Shown here: piece by piece, positions 1 to 6,393 of the stretch
How positions within the stretch are numbered: position 1 is the first letter of the stretch
How the letters are laid out: the number at the start of each line of letters is the position of its first letter
Source of the DNA: Betaproteobacteria bacterium
GTDB taxonomy: Bacteria > Pseudomonadota > Gammaproteobacteria > Burkholderiales > Burkholderiaceae
Length of the DNA: 6,611 bases
Assembly (NCBI GenBank): GCA_947468785.1
Contig: CANIMS010000091.1
Span: forward strand, 1-6,611
Direction of reading: 5' to 3'
Program-made: the position numbers and the translations under genes
The notes under the pieces: generated by a model
What the model was told of the DNA's origin: nothing
The model's input: the letters and a program-made list of their open reading frames with translations, nothing else
Databases searched by the model: none

Positions 1-470
1 GGAATAGTCTCTTGCCACCATGTCAGACTACGAAGATTCACTTGGGTTCGAGAAAAATCTTTTCCTGCTAAATGCATTTTGGCCAACATTTCACCAACGA
101 GTGAGCAATGGTGAGCTTCGGGTTGTAAGCGTGATAAGCCTGGAAGTTTAGTAACGATGGCGGCAGGCTTACCTTTTAGTGAAAATAAAATCTGACCTTG
201 CTTATTTTCAACAGGCTTAGGAACCGGAATGCCTTTATTCGCTAAGTGCCTCATCAACTCTAAATAGTAAGGAAGCTGTTCTGTAGTAAGCCGTTCAAAA
301 ATGGTGAGAACATATTCATGCTTATTACCATTGAGATTGGTGTCTAGAAAAAAATTCGAATTCTCGATACCACCATGAATGCCGCGTAACTCCGTCGCTT
401 CTCCGATATTGAAGTCTTGAGAGATCCAGTCAGAGATATCGCCCAGCTCGATCGGAGTAAATACGGCCAT
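1..470 (-). CDS. thrB: Homoserine kinase, APH-type ThrB (3' end cut by window edge)
   Basis: Homoserine kinase phosphorylates L-homoserine with ATP to O-phosphohomoserine, the step before threonine synthase, in the cytoplasm. The reading frame opens at an ATG at 468-470 and runs off the left edge, giving the first 156 residues of a protein that in this family is usually about 315-330 long. The N-terminus MAVFTPIELGDISDWI, the stretch GIENSNFFL, the strand-like YVLTIFERL, the segment HLANKGIPVPKP, and later LPGLSRLQPEAHHCSLVGEMLAKMH match the pattern of the phosphotransferase-like ThrB of Pseudomonas and Burkholderiales, which is unrelated to the GHMP kinase ThrB of E. coli. The catalytic loop and metal site lie outside the window, so activity cannot be judged. 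No clear Shine-Dalgarno site precedes the ATG. The gene lies 23 bp downstream of the small exported protein on the same strand, so the two are probably co-transcribed and translation may rely on coupling. Confidence 0.88.
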   Translation of the reverse strand, partial: MAVFTPIELGDISDWISQDFNIGEATELRGIHGGIENSNFFLDTNLNGNKHEYVLTIFERLTTEQLPYYLELMRHLANKGIPVPKPVENKQGQILFSLKGKPAAIVTKLPGLSRLQPEAHHCSLVGEMLAKMHLAGKDFSRTQVNLRSLTWWQETI

Positions 471-493
471 AGATAACTAAAGTGCTTTACAGA

Positions 494-901
494 TTAGAAA
501 GGGATGCTAATGCTGGGCACACTTAACAGATCAGTTTCTCTGGGAACACCAGGCATCACTGAGGTGGGTGGTGCCATTTCGTAGCTTGTGTAAGGCGTTT
601 TGACATCTACCTGTGTTGGGGCATTCGCATCTCTATATTCAGTAATTTCTGTGCCGTTACGAGCTTTATATTGGTAGCTTGGTTGGCGAGTTTCAGGGGT
701 CTTGACTGCACCGGAGGCACTGACTTTTGGGGATAAAGGTTGGTTATTGATGCTATTTATCTCGGCTGGACTAAGTGCTTGGCTGTTATTCTGAGCATGA
801 GCGAGGTTGGTCCCAAATAGCCCAAAAAAGACTAAGAAGCTCATCAGAGCAAGGTTTTGGCTTAAAAAATGGCCAATTAAGTTATTCAGTGTATGCATCA
901 T
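494..901 (-). CDS. Small exported protein, resembles DUF2782 family
   Basis: This is a 135-residue protein of unknown function. Residues 17-34 are hydrophobic and end in LAHA|QNN, a good signal-peptidase I site after A36, so it is probably periplasmic or membrane-tethered. The n-region has no Lys or Arg, only His3 and His11, which is unusual for a signal peptide. The mature part begins with a low-complexity stretch rich in Asn, Ser, Pro and Gln (37-75), followed by a short likely folded segment, RNGTEITEYRDANAP (81-95), then VDVKT and YEMAPP, and ends in LLSVPSISIPF. The pattern of a T-E-Y-R strand, a V-x-V-K strand, a Y-x-M turn and a short C-terminal V-P-x-x-x-I tail resembles DUF2782 proteins that I recall lying near thrB and polA in Burkholderiales; that assignment is from memory and tentative. 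Two consecutive ATG codons compete as start: with the AGGTG core at 906-910 the spacing is 4 nt to the first and 7 nt to the second, so the second (residue 2) may be the real one. It is divergent from polA and upstream of thrB. Confidence 0.72.
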   Translation of the reverse strand: MMHTLNNLIGHFLSQNLALMSFLVFFGLFGTNLAHAQNNSQALSPAEINSINNQPLSPKVSASGAVKTPETRQPSYQYKARNGTEITEYRDANAPTQVDVKTPYTSYEMAPPTSVMPGVPRETDLLSVPSISIPF

Positions 902-904
902 TTT

Positions 905-910
905 TCACCT
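905..910 (-). promoter_or_regulatory. Ribosome binding site of the small exported protein
   Basis: On the minus strand AGGTGA precedes the tandem ATG ATG. It supports a start at this place rather than at the internal Met20, which has no such site, and slightly favours the second ATG by spacing. Confidence 0.6.
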
Positions 911-929
911 TTTTTAGCCTATTCACGGG

Positions 930-943
930 TGGTTACTTAACCA
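930..943. promoter_or_regulatory. Near-palindrome in the divergent spacer, possible operator
   Basis: TGGTTA-CT-TAACCA has perfect 6-bp arms around a 2-bp centre. It lies in the 82-bp spacer between the divergently read small exported protein gene and polA, about 30 bp from the first and 40 bp from the second. A symmetric site there could bind a dimeric regulator acting on either direction. A weak minus-strand promoter can be drawn across it: TTGTGA (958-963) as -35 and TTAAGT (935-940) as -10, 17-bp spacer. The -10 match is poor (3 of 6). No regulator gene is visible in the window, and a site of this size is expected once or twice by chance in 6.6 kb, so the evidence is its location only. 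Confidence 0.25.
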
Positions 944-949
944 GACCTG

Positions 950-977
950 TAGGCAATTCACAACTAGATTGTACGAT
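950..977 (+). promoter_or_regulatory. Candidate sigma-70 promoter for polA
   Basis: TAGGCA (950-955, 4 of 6 matches to TTGACA) and TACGAT (972-977, 4 of 6 matches to TATAAT) are separated by 16 bp. Transcription would be expected to begin near 983-985, which is the polA ATG itself. If right, the message would be leaderless or nearly so, consistent with the lack of a Shine-Dalgarno sequence before that ATG. Both elements are imperfect and the true promoter could lie elsewhere in the spacer or inside the divergent gene. Confidence 0.22.
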
Positions 978-983
978 TGCGGT

Positions 984-3815
984 ATGACTAAACATAGACT
1001 CTTGTTGGTAGACGGCTCAAGTTACCTTTATCGCGCCTTTCATGCCATGCCAGACCTCAGAAATGGGGCTGGAGACCCTACTGGCGCCATTTATGGAATG
1101 GTCAACATGATGCGTCGGGCGCGCTCTGAGATTCAGGCCGACCACATTGCCTGCGTTTTTGATGCCAAGGGCAAGACTTTCCGAGATGAAATGTACCCAG
1201 AGTACAAAGCGCATCGCTCCCCAATGCCCGAAGATTTAGTGAAGCAAATTGAGCCAATTCATGCCATGGTCAAAGCAATGGGTTGGCCCGTATTAATGGT
1301 TTCTGGTGTTGAAGCAGATGATGTGATCGGTACCTTGGCTTGCCAAGCTACTGAAGCCGGTTGGGAAACCATCATCTCTACTGGCGACAAGGATTTAGCG
1401 CAACTAGTTAATTCCTCTGTCACATTGATTAACACAATGACTAATGAAAAGTTGGATATTGATGGGGTCATTGAAAAATTTGGCGTCCCACCTAAATTGA
1501 TCGTGGACTACCTGTCGATTATTGGCGATACGGTAGATAACGTTCCAGGCGTTCCCAAGGCGGGCCCTAAAACTGCTAATAAATGGTTGGCCGAGTTTGG
1601 GGATCTTGATAACTTGATGGCGAATGCCGACCAAGTTAAAGGCGTGGTTGGTGAAAATTTGCGCGCTTCTTTGGAGTGGTTGCCACAAGCGCGACAACTC
1701 ATCACCGTCAAAACCGATTGTGACTTAGCGCCGCATCTACCTGGTCTAGATGATTTGCATGCTAAGTCAGAAGATGCACAGTTACTACGTGATTTGTTTG
1801 AGCGCTATGCATTTAAATCTTGGCTACGAGATGTTGAAAAACGCTTAGAAGGTAATGAGAATAAGGCTTCTGAGCCAGATACTGCCTTTGATTTAGCCGG
1901 CACTCCGATTGCAGGTAGTGCCAATTTAGAAGAGGATGCAAAAAAATCACGCTCAATTGCTTCTGCACCTACTAAAGCTTTATCGCAAGATACAACGGAT
2001 TTGCAAGATGCCATTGAACGTCAATACGAGTGCGTAGTCGATGAAGCAGGCTTGGAAAAATGGTTGCAAAAGATTGACTCTGCAGCACTGACCGCTGTAG
2101 ATACTGAAACTACGAGTCTGGATGCTTTGGCTGCCGAGCTGGTGGGAATTTCTTTATCAGTTCAGCCTGGTGAAGCCTGTTACATTCCGGTTGCGCATCG
2201 TAATGGCGAGTCACAATTAAATCGAGACTTTGTCTTGGCTCGTATGAAGCCATGGCTAGAAAGTGCTACTCACTTGAAGGTGGGTCAAAACTTAAAGTAC
2301 GACATGCATATTTTTGCAAACTATGACATCACACTTCAGGGTGTCGCGTTTGATACCTTGCTTGAATCGTATGTACTCGAATCGCATATGCCACACAATA
2401 TGGATAGCTTAGCCGAACGCCATCTCGGATTAAAAACGATTCGCTATGAAGAGGTTTGCGGCAAGGGAGTTCATCAGATTGGCTTTGATCAAGTCGATCT
2501 TCAAGTGGCTACAAACTATGCTGCTGAGGATGCAGACATTACCCTGCGCCTACACCATGAGTTATGGCCGCAGATTCAGGAAAATTCTGGCTTGCTCTAT
2601 ATCTATGAGCAGATTGAGATGCCTGCCATGCGTGTCCTGGGCATCATGGAGCGTAATGGCATTCGGATTGACTCTGCCTTATTAGCCAAGCAAGGGCAGC
2701 AGGTAGGCAAGCGCCTATTGGAGTTAGAGGGTGAGATCCATCAATTGGCTGGTCAGCCTTTTAATATTCAGTCTCCGAAACAAATTGCAGAAATTTTATT
2801 TGGCCAGCTGGAATTGCCAGTCATTAAAAAGACACCATCGGGCGCACCGTCTACTGATGAAGAAGTCTTACAAAAGCTGGCTGAAGACTATCCCTTGCCT
2901 GCGCGCATCTTAGATTACCGAAGCTTGGCAAAGCTGATGTCGACCTATATTGAAAAATTACCTCGAATGGCAGACCCCAAGACGGGGCGCGTTCATACGA
3001 ATTTTTCTCAAGCAACGGCGGTCACAGGGCGCCTAGCTTCTAGTGACCCCAATTTGCAAAATATTCCAGTGCGCACTGAAGAGGGTCGCCGCATTCGGGA
3101 GGCATTTATTCCAGCAGATGGTTGCAAGCTTCTGTCTGCCGACTACTCACAAATAGAGTTGCGCATCATGGCGCATATCGCTGAGGATGAAAACCTACTA
3201 GAGGCATTTAGAACGGGCAAGGATGTTCACCAAGCCACTGCAGCTGAAATTTTTGGCATTCCCTTAGATGAAGTGAACTCTGAACAAAGACGCTATGCCA
3301 AGGTGATCAACTTCGGATTGATCTATGGCATGAGTGCTTTTGGCTTAGCGGGTAACCTGGGCATTGAGCGTTCTGCAGCGCAAAACTATATTGCTAAGTA
3401 CTTTGATCGCTATCCAGGTGTTGCTCAATATATGGAGCAAACCCGTTTAGAAGCGCGCGAAAATGGTTATGTTGAAACCGTATTTGGTAGACGTCTTTGG
3501 CTACCCGAGATCAAGGGCTCTAACGGCCCTCGTCGCCAAGGTGCTGAGCGAGCTGCCATTAATGCCCCGATGCAGGGAACGGCAGCCGATTTAATTAAGT
3601 TAGCAATGATTGCCGCACAGAATTGGCTCGAAAAAGAGCAGCTAAAGACCAAAATGTTGTTACAAGTTCATGATGAATTGGTATTCGATGTGCCATTGAA
3701 TGAGCTTGAGGTATTGCAAGCAAAGTTGCCGGATTTAATGTGCAATGTTGCTGTACTGAAGGTGCCTTTGGTAGTTAGTATTGGCATTGGCGATAATTGG
3801 GAAGAAGCTCATTAA
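984..3815 (+). CDS. polA: DNA polymerase I, three-domain, proofreading intact
   Basis: PolA removes RNA primers and fills gaps during Okazaki fragment processing and excision repair. The 943-residue protein (E. coli 928) has all three domains. The 5' nuclease (about 1-290) keeps the metal-binding acidic residues D10, D60, D112/D113, D135/D137 and D182/D185 (motifs VFDAKGKTFRDE, GVEADDVIG, STGDKDL, GDTVDNVPG). The 3'-5' exonuclease (about 345-535) is intact: D373/E375 in DTETTSLD, N436/D440 in NLKYD, Y512/D516 in YAAEDAD. The polymerase (about 545-943) has motif A D720 (SADYSQIELR), motif B K773, F777 and Y781 (AKVINFGLIYG) and motif C D897/E898 (QVHDELV). A polar, low-complexity linker at about 295-345 accounts for the extra length. 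I chose the ATG at 984 because MTKHRLLLVDGSSYLYRAFH matches the family N-terminus; an in-frame TTG at 969 would add five residues. Neither start has a clear Shine-Dalgarno site. The hydrolase gene starts 13 bp after the stop. Confidence 0.98.
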   Translation: MTKHRLLLVDGSSYLYRAFHAMPDLRNGAGDPTGAIYGMVNMMRRARSEIQADHIACVFDAKGKTFRDEMYPEYKAHRSPMPEDLVKQIEPIHAMVKAMGWPVLMVSGVEADDVIGTLACQATEAGWETIISTGDKDLAQLVNSSVTLINTMTNEKLDIDGVIEKFGVPPKLIVDYLSIIGDTVDNVPGVPKAGPKTANKWLAEFGDLDNLMANADQVKGVVGENLRASLEWLPQARQLITVKTDCDLAPHLPGLDDLHAKSEDAQLLRDLFERYAFKSWLRDVEKRLEGNENKASEPDTAFDLAGTPIAGSANLEEDAKKSRSIASAPTKALSQDTTDLQDAIERQYECVVDEAGLEKWLQKIDSAALTAVDTETTSLDALAAELVGISLSVQPGEACYIPVAHRNGESQLNRDFVLARMKPWLESATHLKVGQNLKYDMHIFANYDITLQGVAFDTLLESYVLESHMPHNMDSLAERHLGLKTIRYEEVCGKGVHQIGFDQVDLQVATNYAAEDADITLRLHHELWPQIQENSGLLYIYEQIEMPAMRVLGIMERNGIRIDSALLAKQGQQVGKRLLELEGEIHQLAGQPFNIQSPKQIAEILFGQLELPVIKKTPSGAPSTDEEVLQKLAEDYPLPARILDYRSLAKLMSTYIEKLPRMADPKTGRVHTNFSQATAVTGRLASSDPNLQNIPVRTEEGRRIREAFIPADGCKLLSADYSQIELRIMAHIAEDENLLEAFRTGKDVHQATAAEIFGIPLDEVNSEQRRYAKVINFGLIYGMSAFGLAGNLGIERSAAQNYIAKYFDRYPGVAQYMEQTRLEARENGYVETVFGRRLWLPEIKGSNGPRRQGAERAAINAPMQGTAADLIKLAMIAAQNWLEKEQLKTKMLLQVHDELVFDVPLNELEVLQAKLPDLMCNVAVLKVPLVVSIGIGDNWEEAH

Positions 3816-3816
3816 T

Positions 3817-3822
3817 AGGGAG
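3817..3822 (+). promoter_or_regulatory. Ribosome binding site deciding the hydrolase start
   Basis: AGGGAG lies 6 nt before the ATG at 3829, directly after the polA stop codon (3813-3815). It fixes the start at 3829 rather than at the in-frame TTG at 3781 inside polA, and the N-terminus it gives is a proper Tat signal peptide. Confidence 0.85.
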
Positions 3823-3828
3823 AAAAAA

Positions 3829-4704
3829 ATGAATGACAAAACACAAAATAGTAGAAGGTCTTTTATGAAAGCATCCGCTATTGGCGCAACCGGAATCGGC
3901 ATCGGATTTGTAGCCGCTTCAGAGCCTGTAATGGCAGCTGCGATTGAGACTGATTTCAAAGGTATTAAAGCAGGCGAACAAATGATCCCAGTGGGCAGTT
4001 TTCAGATGCCTGCTTATGTGTCACGCCCTGAAAATGCCAAAGGATCTTTGCCTGTCGTCATTGTGATTAGTGAAATCTTTGGCGTTCATGAATATATTGC
4101 TGACATCACAAGACGTTTTGCTAAGCTTGGTTACCTCGCAATTGCACCCGAAAAATTCATTCGCGCTGGCGATCCTAATTCTTATGGGACGGTGGCAGAG
4201 ATTCAGAAGAATATTGTGGCCAAAACACCGGATGCACAAGTAATCAATGATTTGCAAGCTGCTTTGGTATGGGCAGGTAAAAACGGTGGTGATCTCAAGC
4301 GGGTTGGTGTAACTGGCTTTTGTTGGGGCGGTCGTATTACTTGGCTTTCTGCTACTTTGCCGCAAGTTCGTGCTGGCGTTGCTTGGTATGGCCGTCTCAT
4401 TGGTGAGAAGACTGAAGGTAACCCACGTCATCCAGTGGAGATTGCTGCTGACTTAAAGGCTCCAGTACTAGGTTTATATGGCGGTGCTGATACGGGCATT
4501 TCTTTAGAGAGCGTAGAGCAAATGCGTAGCGCGTTGGCGCAAGCAGCTCCAAAAAATCCTGCTGCTAAGGCATCCATGATTGAAGTGTATCCAGATGCTC
4601 CCCACGCGTTTCATGCAGACTATCGTCCTACCTATCGTGAGGGTCCTGCAAAAGACGGTTGGGAAAAGTGCCTTGCTTGGTTTAAGAAAAATGGAGTAGC
4701 TTAA
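3829..4704 (+). CDS. Tat-exported dienelactone hydrolase family protein
   Basis: An alpha/beta-hydrolase of 291 residues. The N-terminus carries a twin-arginine signal, S8-R9-R10-S11-F12-M13-K14, then a weakly hydrophobic Gly/Ala-rich stretch and a cleavage site around VMA36|AA, so the folded enzyme is probably exported to the periplasm by Tat. The dienelactone-hydrolase catalytic set is complete: nucleophile C165 in GFCWGG, D221 in YGGADTGI, H259 in DAPHAFHAD, and the conserved E82 in SEIFGVHEY that activates the cysteine in the classical enzyme. The mature part is of normal length for the family and resembles the secreted YghX-type branch. The classical enzyme opens dienelactone in chlorocatechol breakdown, but most relatives, especially exported ones, have unknown ester or lactone substrates, and I do not assign one. 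It lies 13 bp after polA and 5 bp before the ZIP gene, with no terminator on either side, suggesting co-transcription. Confidence 0.9.
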   Translation: MNDKTQNSRRSFMKASAIGATGIGIGFVAASEPVMAAAIETDFKGIKAGEQMIPVGSFQMPAYVSRPENAKGSLPVVIVISEIFGVHEYIADITRRFAKLGYLAIAPEKFIRAGDPNSYGTVAEIQKNIVAKTPDAQVINDLQAALVWAGKNGGDLKRVGVTGFCWGGRITWLSATLPQVRAGVAWYGRLIGEKTEGNPRHPVEIAADLKAPVLGLYGGADTGISLESVEQMRSALAQAAPKNPAAKASMIEVYPDAPHAFHADYRPTYREGPAKDGWEKCLAWFKKNGVA

Positions 4705-4709
4705 TCAGC

Positions 4710-5483
4710 ATGTCTGTTTTACAAAGCATTATCTTGGTCACCGCGCTTGCTGGTACAGCAAGCGTATTGGTGGCAGCAAGTTTCTCATTAACCTTGCTTT
4801 CCAAGATGGTAAACAATATGGTGAGTTTGTCGGTGGGCATTTTATTGGCCACCGCTTTACTACACACCTTGCCTGAGGCATTTAGCATGGAGGGCACAAA
4901 CCCTCAACTCCTATTTGCAACCTTGCTGGCAGGCTTACTCGGATTTTTCTTGCTCGAGAAGATTGCTCTTCTTCGCCATGACCACCATCATGAAGGGGAT
5001 GGTCACCACCATCATCACGGCCATGATGCTGAAAATGCTGGCCGTAGTGGTTGGATGATTTTGGTAGGCGATGGCATTCATAATTTTGTTGATGGGGTTT
5101 TGATTGCCGCTGCATTTATGGCGGATTATCAAGTGGGTATCTTTACTGCCATTGCCATCATTGCTCATGAGATCCCACAAGAGATTGGTGACTTTATTGT
5201 CCTTCTGAATGCAGGCTTTTCTAGAGCGCGAGCTTTGTTCTATAACCTGATTTGCGGTTTATCTGCCGTGCTGGGTGGGGTGTTGGCATATTTCTTTTTA
5301 GAGAAGGCAAATGCAGCTATGCCTTATCTACTAGTAATTGCGGCAAGTAGTTTTATTTATATTGCAGTGAGTGATTTAATCCCGCAGATGCATCGACGCC
5401 CACATTGGGCAGAGTCTCTGCGTCAAACAATCTTGATTGCATGTGGCGTCGGATTTGTCATCCTGCTATCGTTACTGCATTGA
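4710..5483 (+). CDS. ZIP family divalent metal transporter, LIV-1-like
   Basis: A 257-residue inner-membrane protein with about eight hydrophobic helices (roughly 4-30, 35-55, 65-88, 113-138, 142-165, 171-196, 203-222, 237-256), the normal ZIP fold. ZIP proteins bring zinc, and in some cases iron or manganese, into the cytoplasm. The two metal-site helices carry H124-N-F-V-D128-G in TM4 and H153-E-I-P-Q-E158 followed by G-D161-F in TM5. The HNFxDG plus HExPQExGDF form is that of the LIV-1 subfamily rather than the GufA type. H52 and E56 in TM2 (HTLPEA) are also conserved. The TM3-TM4 loop holds a His-rich metal-binding stretch with ten histidines between residues 90 and 105. Zinc is the likely substrate, but the sequence does not prove it. 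The ATG is 5 nt after the hydrolase stop; the only Shine-Dalgarno-like motif, GGAG at 4693-4696, is 13 nt away inside the upstream gene, so translational coupling is likely. I see no Zur-like operator directly in front. Confidence 0.93.
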   Translation: MSVLQSIILVTALAGTASVLVAASFSLTLLSKMVNNMVSLSVGILLATALLHTLPEAFSMEGTNPQLLFATLLAGLLGFFLLEKIALLRHDHHHEGDGHHHHHGHDAENAGRSGWMILVGDGIHNFVDGVLIAAAFMADYQVGIFTAIAIIAHEIPQEIGDFIVLLNAGFSRARALFYNLICGLSAVLGGVLAYFFLEKANAAMPYLLVIAASSFIYIAVSDLIPQMHRRPHWAESLRQTILIACGVGFVILLSLLH

Positions 5484-5500
5484 TACCCTGCGGTAACTAC

Positions 5501-6331
5501 TCAGACCTCTACAGGTCGATTAGGATTGGCGCTCCACTCACTCCAGCTACCTGCATAAAGACGGGAACCTTTTAGACCAGCCACTTCCATCGCCAGAAGG
5601 TTATGACAGGCTGTTACACCAGAGCCGCATGAATGAATCACTTCAGATGCTTTGGTAGACCCGAGCAACTCTAAAAAATCTTTATACAGTTGCTCTGGAG
5701 ATCTGAATGCGGATGCAGATAAATTGCCTTTGAAAAAATGATTGATCGCACCGGGGATATGACCTCCCACAGGATCTAAGGTTTCATTTTGACCATGGTA
5801 TCGATCATTTGATCTCGCATCGATGACCATATTTTTCTTGGATTGCAAATTACCCACCATTTCATCGACTAGAACTAAGCCGAAATACGGCATTGGCGCT
5901 ATAGGCTGATTTGCTGGCGTCGGCTTTCGAGGAACTGTGCCCATTGGCCCGTTCCAGGCATCCAAACCACCATCGAGGACGCGAACGTTTGCGTGACCAG
6001 TTGCTTTGAGCATCCACCATAAGCGGCTGGCATAGACTGATCCCTGCTTGTCATAGGCCACTACCAGGGTGTTGGGATTGATGCCTAAACGGGTTTTAGT
6101 TTGAGCCCAAGCTTCGGGACTTGGCAATGGATGTCTACCATTAGTTCCATTTTTAGGGCCAGATAAATCGTGATCGAGATCGACATAGATTGCGCCCAAC
6201 ATATGATTTTCTTCATAAGCCTTTTTACCAGCTTGGGGGTCTGTCAGGTCGAAGCGGCAATCACATAACAATACGTTCTCGCCGCTGTTGATGATTTCTT
6301 CTAACTGGTTTGCGGTAATTAGAGGAGTCAT
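5501..6331 (-). CDS. sseA: Sulfurtransferase, 3-mercaptopyruvate type (tandem rhodanese)
   Basis: A 276-residue protein of two rhodanese domains. The N-terminal domain (about 5-130) includes LLCDCRFDLTDP, GAIYVDLDHDLSG, GRHPLP and the conserved LDGGLDAWNG, and is the non-catalytic one. The C-terminal domain (about 155-270) has DARSNDRYHG from D171, GGHIPGAIN and the active-site loop C235-G-S-G-V-T. The CGSGVT loop is typical of 3-mercaptopyruvate sulfurtransferases such as E. coli SseA (catalytic C238); thiosulfate sulfurtransferases usually have a loop of the CRKG type. The enzyme moves sulfur from mercaptopyruvate to a thiol acceptor or cyanide via a cysteine persulfide, in the cytoplasm; there is no signal peptide. 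The ATG at 6329-6331 has a good ribosome site. The gene ends 17 bp from the convergent ZIP gene and begins 62 bp after the ring-hydroxylating dioxygenase on the same strand. The sseA symbol reflects motif type only; the physiological donor could differ. Confidence 0.88.
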   Translation of the reverse strand: MTPLITANQLEEIINSGENVLLCDCRFDLTDPQAGKKAYEENHMLGAIYVDLDHDLSGPKNGTNGRHPLPSPEAWAQTKTRLGINPNTLVVAYDKQGSVYASRLWWMLKATGHANVRVLDGGLDAWNGPMGTVPRKPTPANQPIAPMPYFGLVLVDEMVGNLQSKKNMVIDARSNDRYHGQNETLDPVGGHIPGAINHFFKGNLSASAFRSPEQLYKDFLELLGSTKASEVIHSCGSGVTACHNLLAMEVAGLKGSRLYAGSWSEWSANPNRPVEV

Positions 6332-6336
6332 AAATA

Positions 6337-6341
6337 TTCCT
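6337..6341 (-). promoter_or_regulatory. Ribosome binding site of the sulfurtransferase
   Basis: AGGAA on the minus strand lies 5 nt before the ATG at 6329-6331 and supports that start, which also gives the usual family N-terminus. Confidence 0.7.
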
Positions 6342-6393
6342 AGTAGGGCAAAGTGGAAAAAGTGTTATTTACGGCAATATCTGAGCGATTCCA

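Noticed and set aside
478..489. TAAAG-TG-CTTTA inverted repeat between thrB and the small protein gene
   Set aside because: The arms are AT-rich and only 5 bp, with a 2-nt centre that cannot form a hairpin loop of normal size; it is better explained by chance.
969..983. TTG at 969 as the polA start
   Set aside because: It adds five residues (LYDCG, with the initiator read as Met) not typical of the family and has no ribosome site; the ATG at 984 gives the conserved N-terminus.
775..987. A plus-strand open frame of 70 codons across the divergent spacer
   Set aside because: It is antisense to the small exported protein and overlaps the polA start; it has no ribosome site and its composition is that of a shadow frame.
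4990..5030. CAC/CAT-rich stretch as a tandem DNA repeat
   Set aside because: The repetition follows from the histidine codons of the transporter loop, with mixed CAC and CAT and interrupting Glu, Gly and Asp codons; there is no exact repeat unit.
4682..5180. Minus-strand open frames with many His and Gln residues opposite the ZIP gene
   Set aside because: They are antisense readings of the His-rich loop and membrane segments of a clear ZIP gene; repeated CAT/CAC codons give apparent low-complexity proteins on the other strand.
5504..5517. Perfect 5-bp hairpin GACCT-CTAC-AGGTC as a terminator
   Set aside because: It lies inside the last codons of the sulfurtransferase gene, the stem is short and no T-run follows on either strand.
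6346..6365. Direct repeat AAGTGGAAAAAGTG upstream of the sulfurtransferase gene
   Set aside because: The repeated unit is only AAGTG, too short to mean anything alone, and no promoter with both elements could be placed with confidence nearby.
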